Part shown: piece by piece, positions 49,940 to 58,963 of the stretch
Numbering within the stretch: position 1 is the first letter of the stretch
How the letters are laid out: each line of letters starts with the position of its first letter
NCBI GenBank assembly: GCA_012729785.1
Contig: JAAYCL010000037.1
Coordinates: 62,001 to 126,000 of the forward strand
DNA: 64,000 nucleotides
Direction: 5' to 3'
Origin: Chlamydiota bacterium
GTDB lineage: Bacteria; Auribacterota; Tritonobacteria; UBA1439
The notes under the pieces: generated by a model
What the model saw: the letters and a program-made list of their open reading frames with translations, nothing else
What the model was told of the DNA's origin: nothing
The model's database searches: none
Position numbers and translations under genes: made by a program

Positions 49940-51190
49940 TCACCGCCGCCCGCCGGGGCCGAGCCCCTCGAACAGCCCCCTCACCTTCGCGTACCGCATC
50001 TCCCAGGTGCACTCGGCGAGCGTCTTGGCGCGCCCCCGCTCCCCCATCCGGCGCGCGAGGGCCGGATCCCCGAGCAGCTTCAGCAGGCACTCGCCCAGCA
50101 TATGCGAGTCGCCGAACGGCACGAGGAACCCGTCTTCCCCGTCCGCGACCACGTGCGGGATACCTCCGGCATACGCGCCGACGACGGGCCTGCGGGCCAG
50201 CCACGCCTCCAGGAACACAATCCCATAGCTGTCGGCCCGGGAAGGGAGCACGAGCGCGTCGCATGCATCCAGGAGATCGGCCTTCTCCGCGTCGTCGGCG
50301 GACCCCAGGGGTATGCACGACTCCCTCGCGGCGGCCGGCTGCGCCGAGTAGTAGTTCGTGAATTCGACGGCAGGATGCCCGATCATCGCAAGCCGCACCC
50401 GGTGTCCCCGCCGGCGCAGTCCCGCCACCGCGTCGAACGCGTGGAACGCCCCCTTGTCGTAGACAAGGAGGCCGATGTAGGCGATGATCCTCTCCCCGGC
50501 GCTCACGTCGTGGCGCTCCCTGAACCGCGCGCCGTTCCCCCCCCGCAGATCCTCCGGATTGACCCCGGCGCCGACGACGGCGAGCCGCGCGGGATCGACG
50601 CCCCGCGCCGCGAGGAGGTCGCGCTCGGCGGGCGATTGGACAATCACGAGCGCGCTCCGTCTCATTAATTCGATCTGGCGCGGGCGGGTGTGCATCTCGG
50701 TCTGGACGTCGCCGCGCGGGGTCCCGGTATGCGCGAAGGGGATCATCACGAACGGCCTCCGCCGGAGACGTGCGGCCAGGTAGGCGGGATAGATCAACGA
50801 ATAGAACGGACTCGGCGCGGCGGTGACGACATCGTAGCGCCCCGCTCGGAGGAGAAGATCCCGCCACATCCCCGGGAGGATCGCCGAGGGGGATCGCACG
50901 CAGAACCTCGCGGGGTTCGACGGGATCCGTCCCAACGCCCGGCGGACCAGCCCCCGCGGCGACGGGTGGCGCACCGCGTAACGCCGGACCTCGACCCCGG
51001 CGACCTCGTACCTGCGGGGCTCGAAATGCTTCCGGTCGGGGCGAAAAAGGTACTCAAGGTCCCAGGCGTTCGTGGTGAAAACGGTGACCCGGTGGCCGTC
51101 CCGCACGAAGCGGTCGGAGAGTTCCTTGACGTAGTTCGGGGCTCCTCCCCGGTACGGCCAGTATTGGTTCACAACGCTGAGGATACGCAC
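49940..51190 (-). CDS. Glycosyltransferase family 4, QYWP paralogue
   Basis: A 416-residue GT-B enzyme. The N-terminus reads RILSVVNQYWPYRGGAPNYV, which aligns with the starts of the paralogues at 53465 and 57690, so I place the start at a GTG (51190) rather than further upstream, where codons have no homology. Conserved blocks shared with them are GHRVTVFTTNA, PFAHTGTP, IELMRRSALVIVQS, PSRADSYGIVFLEAWLARRP (E-x7-E) and DGFLVPFGD. It precedes the beta-domain GT2 gene by 4 bases. Confidence 0.9.
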   Translation of the reverse strand: MRILSVVNQYWPYRGGAPNYVKELSDRFVRDGHRVTVFTTNAWDLEYLFRPDRKHFEPRRYEVAGVEVRRYAVRHPSPRGLVRRALGRIPSNPARFCVRSPSAILPGMWRDLLLRAGRYDVVTAAPSPFYSLIYPAYLAARLRRRPFVMIPFAHTGTPRGDVQTEMHTRPRQIELMRRSALVIVQSPAERDLLAARGVDPARLAVVGAGVNPEDLRGGNGARFRERHDVSAGERIIAYIGLLVYDKGAFHAFDAVAGLRRRGHRVRLAMIGHPAVEFTNYYSAQPAAARESCIPLGSADDAEKADLLDACDALVLPSRADSYGIVFLEAWLARRPVVGAYAGGIPHVVADGEDGFLVPFGDSHMLGECLLKLLGDPALARRMGERGRAKTLAECTWEMRYAKVRGLFEGLGPGGRR

Positions 51191-51525
51191 GGGGACGGTG
51201 GCCTCCCGCAACGGTATCGCTGCGGCCCGGGCCGCGGCGGCGTTCCCGGCCCTGCGCCCAACCGGCCGGAGATGCCACGCCCCCGGGGAGATATCCTCCT
51301 CCGGCCCCCACCGAGGTGTCGTTGCCGGGGGGGGTGCCATCCGGACGCAACGGCGCGAAGCATGGTCATCGACGGACATACTATAACAAAGATGGCCCGG
51401 CCGCAGATACCCCGCGGACCGGAACGGCGGGGCGAGCCCGGCGAGAAAAGGCCTGGGGGGGAAGCGGCGAGAGGTGGTATCATTGCGCGCAGGATCATGG
51501 AAACCACCTCCCGCGTCGGACGCCT
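51191..51525. other. Divergent intergenic region
   Basis: About 335 bases between the minus-strand GT4 start and the plus-strand B12-radical SAM start. TGGTATCAT (box 51478-51483) is a candidate extended -10 for the plus strand, 43 bases before the ATG. A TATAGT-like box on the minus strand lies near 51380. No other gene seen. Confidence 0.4.
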
Positions 51526-53388
51526 ATGAAGACCCTCATCACCAACCCGCCGTGGCTCACCCCCGGCAGGATCGGTTTTCGTTCCAACGTCCGATGGCCG
51601 TTCACCGTCAGTCGAAAGACATGGCGCGAGAAGGGCCGCTGCAGCTACCATTTCCCGATCTACCAGGCTTACACGGCCGCCCTCCTCATGAAGCACGGCA
51701 TGGATGTCGGCGTGATCGACTGCAGCGTGGACGCGCTCGATGCGGAGGCCTACTGCGCGCGGGTCGAGGAGGCCGCGCCGGGCCTTGTCGTCATCGAAAC
51801 GGCGACCGCGTCATTCGCCCAGGATATCGTTACCATCCGCATGGTGAAGGAGCGGACCGGCGCACCGGTTGCGCTCGTGGGGCCGCACGCGACAATCTTC
51901 CACGAATCGATCCTGCGGGAGCACCCGTTCGTGGATTACGTCGTGCGCGGCGAATATGAGCTGACGGTGCTCGAGCTCGTCCGCGCTCTCGAGGACGGCC
52001 GTGACGCGCGCGGCGTCGCCGGCCTCACCCGGCGCGACGGGAACATTGTGCGGGTGCATCCTCCCCGCCCCTTCATCGAGGACCTCGACGCCCTCCCCTT
52101 TCCCGCCCGCGACCTCTACCCGTGGGACCATTATCACGAGCCGAACTACCTGGCCCTCCCCTGGATCACCCTCATCTCCAGCAGGGGGTGCCCGTTCCGG
52201 TGCATCTACTGCCTCTGGCCCCAGACGATGTACGGGCACCGGTATCGGACGCGCAGCCCCCGCAACGTCGTGGACGAAATCGAGGAGTGCGTGAAGAGGT
52301 ACCGCCCCGGGGAGTTCTTCTTCGACGACGACACCTTCGCCCTCTCGAAACGGCACGTCCTCGGCATCTGCGAGGGGATCGTCGGCCGGGGCCTCGACAT
52401 CCTCTGGTCCTGCATGGGGAGGGTGGACACGGTGGACCGGGAGATGCTCGAGGCGATGCGCCGCGCGGGGTGCCGCAAGATCAAGTTCGGCGTCGAGACC
52501 GGATCGAGGGCGATCATGAAGACGATCAAGAAGGGGATCGACCTCGACCTGGTTGCGGACCGGTTCCGGCTCGCCAAGGAGTGCGGCCTCGAGGTCCACG
52601 GCACGTTCATGATCGGGCTCCCCGGTGAAACACGGGAAACGATCCGCGAAACGATCGACCTCGCCAGACGCCTCCCCAACGACTCGCTCCAGTTCAGCAT
52701 CGCCACCCCGTTCCCCGGCACCGAGTTTTACACCCTGTGCGAGAAGAACGGCTTTCTCGTGACAAACGACTGGGCGAATTTCGACGGCAAATTCGGCGCC
52801 GTGATGAGCTACCCCGATCTCTCGAAGGACGAGATGGAGGAGATGCTGTTCTTCGCCCTCCAGACCTGCCAACCGCAGTATGGGAAGGCGGGGAGGACGC
52901 TCGCCGGAAAGCTGCTGCACGAGGCGCGCACCTCGGGCGTCGGGGCCGCCCTCGCGCACGGCGCGCGTTACCTGTTGAAGCAGGCGGGGATCTCACGGGC
53001 CTCGGGCGGCGGGATCACACTCTCGGGCCCCCTCAGGATGGGGCTTGGGTGGTATCCGGGAGGTACCGAGATCGGCAAGGAGGCGTACCTCACCGTCGAG
53101 CCGGGGACGGAGCGGGGGGGGCGCACCCTCGCCATGACCGCGAAAGCGGCGAAAGGAGCCGCCCCCTATCCGACACTCGAACTGAGCGCCGGGGGGGAAC
53201 CGCTCGGATCGCTCGCGCTCTCTTCGGAATGGAGGACCGTCCGCGTCGCGCTTCCGGAGACGCGCCTCCCCCTCGAGATCAAAATCAGGGCCGATCGGAC
53301 AACCAGGATCCCCCGGCCGGGGAAGCTCCCGAAATTCGTCGGCGCCACGGTTAGGGAACTCGCCGTCACGCGGTCGACGCCGAGATGA
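51526..53388 (+). CDS. B12-binding radical SAM protein with C-terminal beta-rich domain
   Basis: A 620-residue class B-like radical SAM enzyme. The N-terminal cobalamin-binding-type domain (about 1-190) includes YQAYTAALLMKHGMDVGVID and VALVGPHATIFHESIL, without an obvious DxHxxG. The radical SAM core (about 195-420) has CPFRCIYC (CxxxCxxC), RYRPGEFFFDDDTFALSKRH and KFGVETGSRAIMKTIKKG. Residues about 494-620 form a beta-rich domain (GLGWYPGGTE, PTLELSAGGEPLGSLALSSE) like those on three GT2 proteins here. Such enzymes often methylate unactivated carbons or rearrange sugars and lipids. It is 76 bases upstream of the QYWP-type GT4 gene. Confidence 0.9.
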   Translation: MKTLITNPPWLTPGRIGFRSNVRWPFTVSRKTWREKGRCSYHFPIYQAYTAALLMKHGMDVGVIDCSVDALDAEAYCARVEEAAPGLVVIETATASFAQDIVTIRMVKERTGAPVALVGPHATIFHESILREHPFVDYVVRGEYELTVLELVRALEDGRDARGVAGLTRRDGNIVRVHPPRPFIEDLDALPFPARDLYPWDHYHEPNYLALPWITLISSRGCPFRCIYCLWPQTMYGHRYRTRSPRNVVDEIEECVKRYRPGEFFFDDDTFALSKRHVLGICEGIVGRGLDILWSCMGRVDTVDREMLEAMRRAGCRKIKFGVETGSRAIMKTIKKGIDLDLVADRFRLAKECGLEVHGTFMIGLPGETRETIRETIDLARRLPNDSLQFSIATPFPGTEFYTLCEKNGFLVTNDWANFDGKFGAVMSYPDLSKDEMEEMLFFALQTCQPQYGKAGRTLAGKLLHEARTSGVGAALAHGARYLLKQAGISRASGGGITLSGPLRMGLGWYPGGTEIGKEAYLTVEPGTERGGRTLAMTAKAAKGAAPYPTLELSAGGEPLGSLALSSEWRTVRVALPETRLPLEIKIRADRTTRIPRPGKLPKFVGATVRELAVTRSTPR

Positions 53389-53464
53389 GCCCTCCCGCGA
53401 AGGCCCCCAACCTCGTTTCGCCGGACAACCGCGGCATCGGGTTCGCCGCGGAACGGGGCGTCAG

Positions 53465-54697
53465 ATGAGAATGCTCTATCTTTGCCATCAGTACTGGCCG
53501 GCCCTTTGCGGTTCGGGGATCTTCTTCCAGGAGATGGCGGAGCGCCTCGCAAAGGAGGGGCACAGCGTCTCCGTCTTCACGACGGACGCCCTTCATTTCG
53601 AGAGGTTTGTGCGCCGGGACGGCGCGAGGGTCGTCGTACGCAGGGAGACGCGCGGCGGCGTCTCGATACGGCGGTTCCCCCTTCGCCACATCCCCAACTA
53701 CGACCGCCTCCGGTGGCGCCTCAAACGCCTTCCGTTCCCGGCCGCCCCGCACCTCTTCGGCACCGGTTTCCTGCCCGGGATGGCGCGCGAAGGGCTGAGA
53801 CACCACCGGGTGGATGCGGTGCACGCGGGCCTCGTGCCCTACGGGATGCTCCTCTACCTCGCGTGGAGGATCGCGCGGAGAGAAGGGGTTCCGCTGATCT
53901 ACAGCCCGTTCGTCCATACGGGGGAACCGCACGACGAACGGGTGCTCAGGATCCACACCGATCCCGCCCAGATGAAACTCCTCGCCGAGGCGGATGCCGT
54001 CATCGCCCAGACCTCCATCGAGGCGGAGGCGCTGCGGCGGGCGGGCGTCCCCGCCGATACAATCAGGATCGTGGGAATGGGCGTCGACGCGGTCGGCCTG
54101 CGCGGAGGTGACGGGGAGCGGTTCAGAAGGGCGCACGGCCTGCGGGGAACCGTCCTCTTCTCCGTAGGCCCCAAGGCGCGGGACAAGGGCGCTGAGCAGA
54201 CGGTGCGGGCCTTCGAGCGTCTCCTCGCCGACGGCCGCGACGTCTCACTCGTTCTCGCGGGGCCCACCTATGACTCCTTCAGATCGTTTCACGCGTCGCT
54301 CCCGCCGGCTGTCGGCGGACGCATCGCCATGCTCGAACGCGTCGAGGGCGAGGAGAAGCGGGATCTCTTCGCCGCGGGAGATATCTACGTGATGCCGTCG
54401 CGGAACGAGTCGTTCGGAATGGTCTACCTCGAAGCGTGGGCATGCGGCGTTCCGGTCATCGGCTGCGCGGCGGGAGGGGTGCCGGCGGTCGTGGAGGACG
54501 GGGCGGACGGGTTCCTCGTCCCGTTCGGCGACGTGGATCTCCTCGCCGACAGGATACGGCTCCTGCTCGACGCCCCGGAGAGACGCCGGGAGATGGGGAG
54601 ACGGGGACGGGACAAGGTGGCGTCGCGATACACCTGGGAGATTCAATACGGCAAGGTGAAGCGGCTGTACGCCTCGCTGGGCCTGTTGGCGGGATGA
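53465..54697 (+). CDS. Glycosyltransferase family 4, QYWP paralogue
   Basis: A 410-residue GT-B enzyme starting MRMLYLCHQYWPALCGSGIF. It shares with the paralogues at 49940 and 57690 the blocks GHSVSVFTTDAL, SPFVHTGEPHDERVLRIHTD, QMKLLAEADAVIAQT, PSRNESFGMVYLEAWACGVP (E-x7-E) and DGFLVPFGDVDLLADRIRLL. It converges with the radical SAM gene at 54804. The adjacency to a protein with the beta-rich C-terminal domain is repeated at both other paralogues. Confidence 0.92.
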   Translation: MRMLYLCHQYWPALCGSGIFFQEMAERLAKEGHSVSVFTTDALHFERFVRRDGARVVVRRETRGGVSIRRFPLRHIPNYDRLRWRLKRLPFPAAPHLFGTGFLPGMAREGLRHHRVDAVHAGLVPYGMLLYLAWRIARREGVPLIYSPFVHTGEPHDERVLRIHTDPAQMKLLAEADAVIAQTSIEAEALRRAGVPADTIRIVGMGVDAVGLRGGDGERFRRAHGLRGTVLFSVGPKARDKGAEQTVRAFERLLADGRDVSLVLAGPTYDSFRSFHASLPPAVGGRIAMLERVEGEEKRDLFAAGDIYVMPSRNESFGMVYLEAWACGVPVIGCAAGGVPAVVEDGADGFLVPFGDVDLLADRIRLLLDAPERRREMGRRGRDKVASRYTWEIQYGKVKRLYASLGLLAG

Positions 54698-54803
54698 GAA
54701 CGGCGTCCTCGATCTCCATTCACCTGATGTGATGAGCAAGGGAGGGCGCCTTCGGCCCCCGCCTCTTCCGTATCCGGACCGCGGCCGCCGGCCTCCGATC
54801 CGG

Positions 54804-56006
54804 TCAGGCCTTCCCGAGGCGGTTCTTCAGTGCGGACTTCGCGCGCCCCAGGAAAGGGATGCGCCGGAGGGTGCGCCGAAGGGGGAGAAACAAGAGCTCC
54901 CGGACCATGCGCAACTCGGCCGGCGGGTCGGGTTTTCTCCACCCGCGCGCGGAACAGGCGATGCAGGCCGCCGGCGGCGTCCCGGCGATAAGTCTCCTCC
55001 GCAACTCCCTGAACCGCTCCCCGTTCCATATCTCCTTGAAACTCTGCGTTCGGAGACTGCCCATCGAATCGAACATCGCGCAGCATGGGATGACATCCCC
55101 TCCCGCGGTCACCACGGCCATCTTCCACGGGAGGAAGCAGTCCTTGAGGGCGTAGGTGCGCGGCGCGCCACGGAGATCCTTGAACGTCTCCATCTCCTGC
55201 GGGGCCTCGAACTGGTCGGGCGGGATCAGGGAGAACTCCACGCCGACCTCCCCGGCGACCGTGCGCGCGGCGTCGCTCCATTTCCTTCCCATCTCCCGAT
55301 GGCGCCAGGCGACCGACTGGCCCTCCATCCCGCGGTACTCCGCCATCTGCTGGAGACCGACACGGGACACCCCGAGATCCCCCGCCAACCGGACCAGCTC
55401 CGGGAGCTCCTCGATCGTGTCCCGCATCCCGAGCGCCATGAACTCGATCCTCGGCGCGGAGCGCCCCTGCCTCTTCTTCTCCTCCCCGATACGCCGCACG
55501 GCGGCGACGAGCGTGGAGAGCTCCCCCCTCCGGCGTATCCTTCGGTAGGTTTCGGGCCGCGCCGCGTCGACGGAGACGGTGAGGAGGTCCAGCCCCAGCC
55601 GGACGATCTCCCGAGCGGTCTCTCCGTCGATGAGGGTGCCGTTGCTGATCGTGCGGACGAATATCCCGTGCGTCTTCAGCACCGCGAGCATCTCGAGATA
55701 CAGGTCGGGCTTGATGAACGCCTCTCCCCATATCCCGCTCAGGTCCACATACTCGACGAAGGGGAGCACGGATTTCAGCGCGGAGAAGATCCCCATGGGC
55801 ATAAGGCGATCGGGGACGACGTTTGTCGCACCGATCGTCTTTGCGCACATCACGCACCGCAGGTTGCAGTGCGACGATATCTCGAGCTGCAGCAGCGTCG
55901 GGAGAGGGGCGAAGCCGGAGCGGAGGTAGCGCAGCACCAACGGGCGGAGCATCCACGCCCCGATTGTACCCGCCGCGCCCGCCGCCGTTCGTCCCTGTTC
56001 CGCCAT
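54804..56006 (-). CDS. Radical SAM/SPASM protein
   Basis: A 400-residue radical SAM enzyme. The cluster motif is CNLRCVMC at about residues 47-54; VDLSGIWGEAFIKPDLYLEM replaces the GGEP strand. The SPASM-type region has DCFLPWKMAVVTAGGDVIPC, CAMFDSMGSL and CIACSARGWRK. The ATG at 56006 gives a short helical leader (LRPLVLRYLRSG) similar to that of the protein at 36725-37855, so the two are probably paralogues. No precursor peptide is visible. It lies between two QYWP cassettes and is divergent from the GT2 gene at 56281. Confidence 0.88.
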   Translation of the reverse strand: MAEQGRTAAGAAGTIGAWMLRPLVLRYLRSGFAPLPTLLQLEISSHCNLRCVMCAKTIGATNVVPDRLMPMGIFSALKSVLPFVEYVDLSGIWGEAFIKPDLYLEMLAVLKTHGIFVRTISNGTLIDGETAREIVRLGLDLLTVSVDAARPETYRRIRRRGELSTLVAAVRRIGEEKKRQGRSAPRIEFMALGMRDTIEELPELVRLAGDLGVSRVGLQQMAEYRGMEGQSVAWRHREMGRKWSDAARTVAGEVGVEFSLIPPDQFEAPQEMETFKDLRGAPRTYALKDCFLPWKMAVVTAGGDVIPCCAMFDSMGSLRTQSFKEIWNGERFRELRRRLIAGTPPAACIACSARGWRKPDPPAELRMVRELLFLPLRRTLRRIPFLGRAKSALKNRLGKA

Positions 56007-56226
56007 GGCCTCGCCTGTCCCCCCGCCTTTGACCGGCGCCACTATATACAGGCGTCGCAGCCATGTAAAGCGTTTTGGCCGCGTGCACGCGCGGCCCCGC
56101 GTATCCCCGGGTAATTTTCCCCGCCCCGCTCCTCCGTTCCGGGAATCGGGATCCCCTTCCAGGCGGCATAACAGCAGCGCCTCTTCGCCCCCCTTCCTTT
56201 GCACGCGCGCCCGGGGCGACTCCTTT

Positions 56227-56234
56227 GCTATACT
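56227..56234 (+). promoter_or_regulatory. Extended -10 element before the GT2 gene
   Basis: TTTGC followed by TATACT (56229-56234), 46 bases before the ATG at 56281. Confidence 0.45.
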
Positions 56235-56280
56235 GGACCCGCGCCGCGCGAGGGATGCGGCGGGGGGCTCCCGGAGACCG

Positions 56281-57693
56281 ATGCAACCGCTTGTCTACGT
56301 CATCGTCATCAACTGGAACGGAAAAGAACACCTTCACTCCTGCCTCGGCTCCCTCGCCCGTCTTGCCTACCCGAATCTGCGCACCGTGTTGGTGGACAAC
56401 GGTTCCTCGGACGGAAGCGCGGGGTACGTCCGGACCCACTTCCCGGCGGTGACGGTCCTGGAGAATCGGCGCAACGTCGGCTTCGCCGCGGGTAACAACC
56501 GGGGGATGGCGTACGCGCTGGAGCGGGGGGCAGACTTCATCGCCCTCCTCAACAACGACATGGAGGTCGACCCGGGTTGGCTCTCGGCGCTCGTCGAGGC
56601 CGCCGCGGCCGACCCATCCGTAGGGGTGTGCGCGCCCAAGCTCCTCTACTTCGACCGCCGCGACATCATCCAGGGGATCGGCGTATGCCTCAACAGGATC
56701 GGTCTTGCATGGGACTACCTGAACGGGCGCTACGACCTCCCCGGCCTCTCCATTGCCTCCGAGGTGATCGCGGCCTGCGGCGGAGCGTTCTTCGTGCGGG
56801 CGGCGGCGCTCCGCGCGGCGGGTCTCTTCGACCCGGCCTACTTCATCTACCTCGAGGACGTGGAACTCAGTCTGCGGATCAGGGCGCACGGGTACCGCAT
56901 CGTCACGGTGCCCGCGGCGCGCGCCTACCACAAGGCATCCGCCACGATGCGGGAGAACTCCCCTCGCAAGAACTACCTTACGCTGCGAAACAGGATCCTC
57001 TTGATGCTGAAATGCTTTCCGGCGCCGATGCTGCCCCGCGCCCTCGCAGGCACCCTGCGCCGGGAATGGGGGGTCGCCCAAGACCACTACTGGAGGGGGC
57101 AGCCACGACTGATCGCCACGCAGGCGCACGCCGTCCTCGCCGCCCTCACCCGTCTCCCCCGCCTGTTCGCGGCGAGGAGGAGGATGCCCCCCCTGACGCA
57201 CGAGCGCGTCTGGCGGCTCCTGAGCCCGGGGGTGAAGCCCGCCCGCATCCGCCTCCCTCTTCCTCCCGCGGAAGGATGGGACCGCCCGGACGCACCGGGG
57301 ATCGGCCTCGCCTCGCCGGGCGCGCGCCCCGGGCCCGGCTGGTACCTGATGCACGACGAGGCCGATCGTGACTGCCGCCGCTTCGCCCGCACGGCCACGG
57401 TCGCGCTGAAGGCGCCGGCGGGGTCAGCCCTGTCGCTGCGGATCACCGTCGGCAACGACCATTACACCGCGAAACCGGTCGGCCTGCGGGTGAAGGCCAA
57501 CGGCCGCGAGCTTGGGCGCGTCGTGCCGAAGGCGGGCTGGAGCGAGCATTCGTTTCCGCTGGAAGGCGCCGGGCCCGGCCCCGTCACCGTGACGCTGGAG
57601 GCGGACGACCTTTACAGCGCCGATCTGACCGGCGAACCCACGGACCTGAGCTTCAAGGTGCGCACGATCGCGCTCGAGGCGGCCCCACGGTGA
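56281..57693 (+). CDS. Glycosyltransferase family 2 with C-terminal beta-rich domain
   Basis: A 470-residue protein. The GT2 domain (about 1-285) is of rhamnosyltransferase type: VYVIVINWNGKEHLHSCL, LVDNGSSDGS, ALLNNDMEVDPGWL and FIYLEDVELSLRIRAHG. The C-terminal domain (about 339-470) has GPGWYLMHDEADRDCRRFAR, GLRVKANGRELGRVVPKAG, and DLTGEPTDLSFKVRTIALE, matching the layout of the proteins ending at 42227, 48445 and 53388. It overlaps the next GT4 gene by 4 bases (GTGA). Confidence 0.92.
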   Translation: MQPLVYVIVINWNGKEHLHSCLGSLARLAYPNLRTVLVDNGSSDGSAGYVRTHFPAVTVLENRRNVGFAAGNNRGMAYALERGADFIALLNNDMEVDPGWLSALVEAAAADPSVGVCAPKLLYFDRRDIIQGIGVCLNRIGLAWDYLNGRYDLPGLSIASEVIAACGGAFFVRAAALRAAGLFDPAYFIYLEDVELSLRIRAHGYRIVTVPAARAYHKASATMRENSPRKNYLTLRNRILLMLKCFPAPMLPRALAGTLRREWGVAQDHYWRGQPRLIATQAHAVLAALTRLPRLFAARRRMPPLTHERVWRLLSPGVKPARIRLPLPPAEGWDRPDAPGIGLASPGARPGPGWYLMHDEADRDCRRFARTATVALKAPAGSALSLRITVGNDHYTAKPVGLRVKANGRELGRVVPKAGWSEHSFPLEGAGPGPVTVTLEADDLYSADLTGEPTDLSFKVRTIALEAAPR

Positions 57694-58922
57694 GGATCCT
57701 GCACCTCGTCCAGCAGTACTGGCCGTTCCACTGCGGCTCCGCCAGATACTTCCAGCTCCTCTCCGAGCATCTGGCCGCGAGGGGCCACGAGGTCCGCGTC
57801 TTCACCACCGACGCCCTCGAGAACGACTACTTCGAGGATCCGACGAAGAGGCGCGCGAGGCGCAACGTCGAGCTCCACCGCGGCGTTACGATCCGCCGTT
57901 TCCGCACCCGTCACCTGCCGAAGAAGGCGCGGAATCGCCTCCACGACCTGACCCCGTTCCGGTGGACGAAACACCTGTTCTACCTCCCGGTGGTCCCCGG
58001 CCTCCTGCGGACCTCCCTCCGCAGACACGACGTGGATCTCGTCCACGCAGGCGTGCTCCCGTACGGCATCCTCCTGTACGCGGCACGCGGGATCGCCCGG
58101 CGGAGCCGCGCCCCTCTCGTGATCACCCCGTGCCTGCACACCGGGGAACCCGGCGACGATTTCATCCTGCGGGTCCACTCAGATCCGTACCAGATCGAGA
58201 TCCTGCGCCGCGCCGACCTCGTCCTCGCGCTCACCGAAGGGGAGAAGCGCGCCCTTATCTCCCTCGGCGTCCCCGCCGCGCGCGTCGAGGTGATCGGGTT
58301 CGGGATATCGCCCCGGGAGATCGCCGGCGGGCGCGCAGACCGTTTCAGGCAAATGCACAATGTCGCCGGCCCCCTCGTGGTCTTCCTGGGCACGCGCTGC
58401 TACGACAAGGGGACGGTGCACCTGGTCCAGGCCTCGGAGCTGCTCTGGCGGAAGGGGAGGGAGTTCACCCTCGTCCTCGCCGGCGCCTCGGCCAACAGGG
58501 ATTTCACCGACTTCTACGCTCGCGTTCCCGACGAAACGAAGAGCCGGATCATTGTGCGACACGATATCCCCGAGGAGGAGAAGCGCGATCTTCTCGACGC
58601 GGCGACGGTGTTTGCGATGCCCTCCCGCAACGACGCCTTCGGCATCGTCTTCCTCGAGGCGTGGGCCTACCGTACGCCGGTGATCGGCGCGTGGGCGAGC
58701 GGGACCCCGGACGTCATCTCCGACGGCCGGGATGGCCTCCTGGTGCCGTTCGGCGACACGGAGGCGCTCGCCGGAAAGATCGCGCTCCTCCTCGATGACC
58801 CGGCTCTCGCCGCCCGCCTCGGCGATGCCGGGCACGCCGCCTTCATGACCCGTTTCACCTCCGATCGCAAGTTCGCGGCGATAGAGCGCGCCTACGAGCG
58901 GCTCGTCTCGAAGCGGCGGTGA
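57690..58922 (+). CDS. Glycosyltransferase family 4, QYWP paralogue
   Basis: A 410-residue GT-B enzyme with a GTG start inside the GTGA overlap with the upstream GT2 gene. The N-terminus RILHLVQQYWPFHCGSARYF and the blocks GHEVRVFTTDAL, TPCLHTGEPGDDFILRVHSD, QIEILRRADLVLALT, PSRNDAFGIVFLEAWAYRTP (E-x7-E) and DGLLVPFGDTEALAGKIALL mark it as a paralogue of the proteins at 49940 and 53465. With its coupled GT2 partner it forms the clearest example of the repeated cassette. Confidence 0.92.
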   Translation: MRILHLVQQYWPFHCGSARYFQLLSEHLAARGHEVRVFTTDALENDYFEDPTKRRARRNVELHRGVTIRRFRTRHLPKKARNRLHDLTPFRWTKHLFYLPVVPGLLRTSLRRHDVDLVHAGVLPYGILLYAARGIARRSRAPLVITPCLHTGEPGDDFILRVHSDPYQIEILRRADLVLALTEGEKRALISLGVPAARVEVIGFGISPREIAGGRADRFRQMHNVAGPLVVFLGTRCYDKGTVHLVQASELLWRKGREFTLVLAGASANRDFTDFYARVPDETKSRIIVRHDIPEEEKRDLLDAATVFAMPSRNDAFGIVFLEAWAYRTPVIGAWASGTPDVISDGRDGLLVPFGDTEALAGKIALLLDDPALAARLGDAGHAAFMTRFTSDRKFAAIERAYERLVSKRR

Positions 58923-58963
58923 GCGCCCCCTCGGTCTCGAGGCGCGGCCAAGAGGCAAAATAG

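Noticed and set aside
54643-57354. Minus-strand open frame of about 900 codons across the 54.6-57.3 kb region
   Set aside because: Low-complexity Arg/Gly/Pro-rich translation, antisense to a clear GT2 gene and in another frame of the radical SAM gene. High GC content makes such long shadow frames common here.
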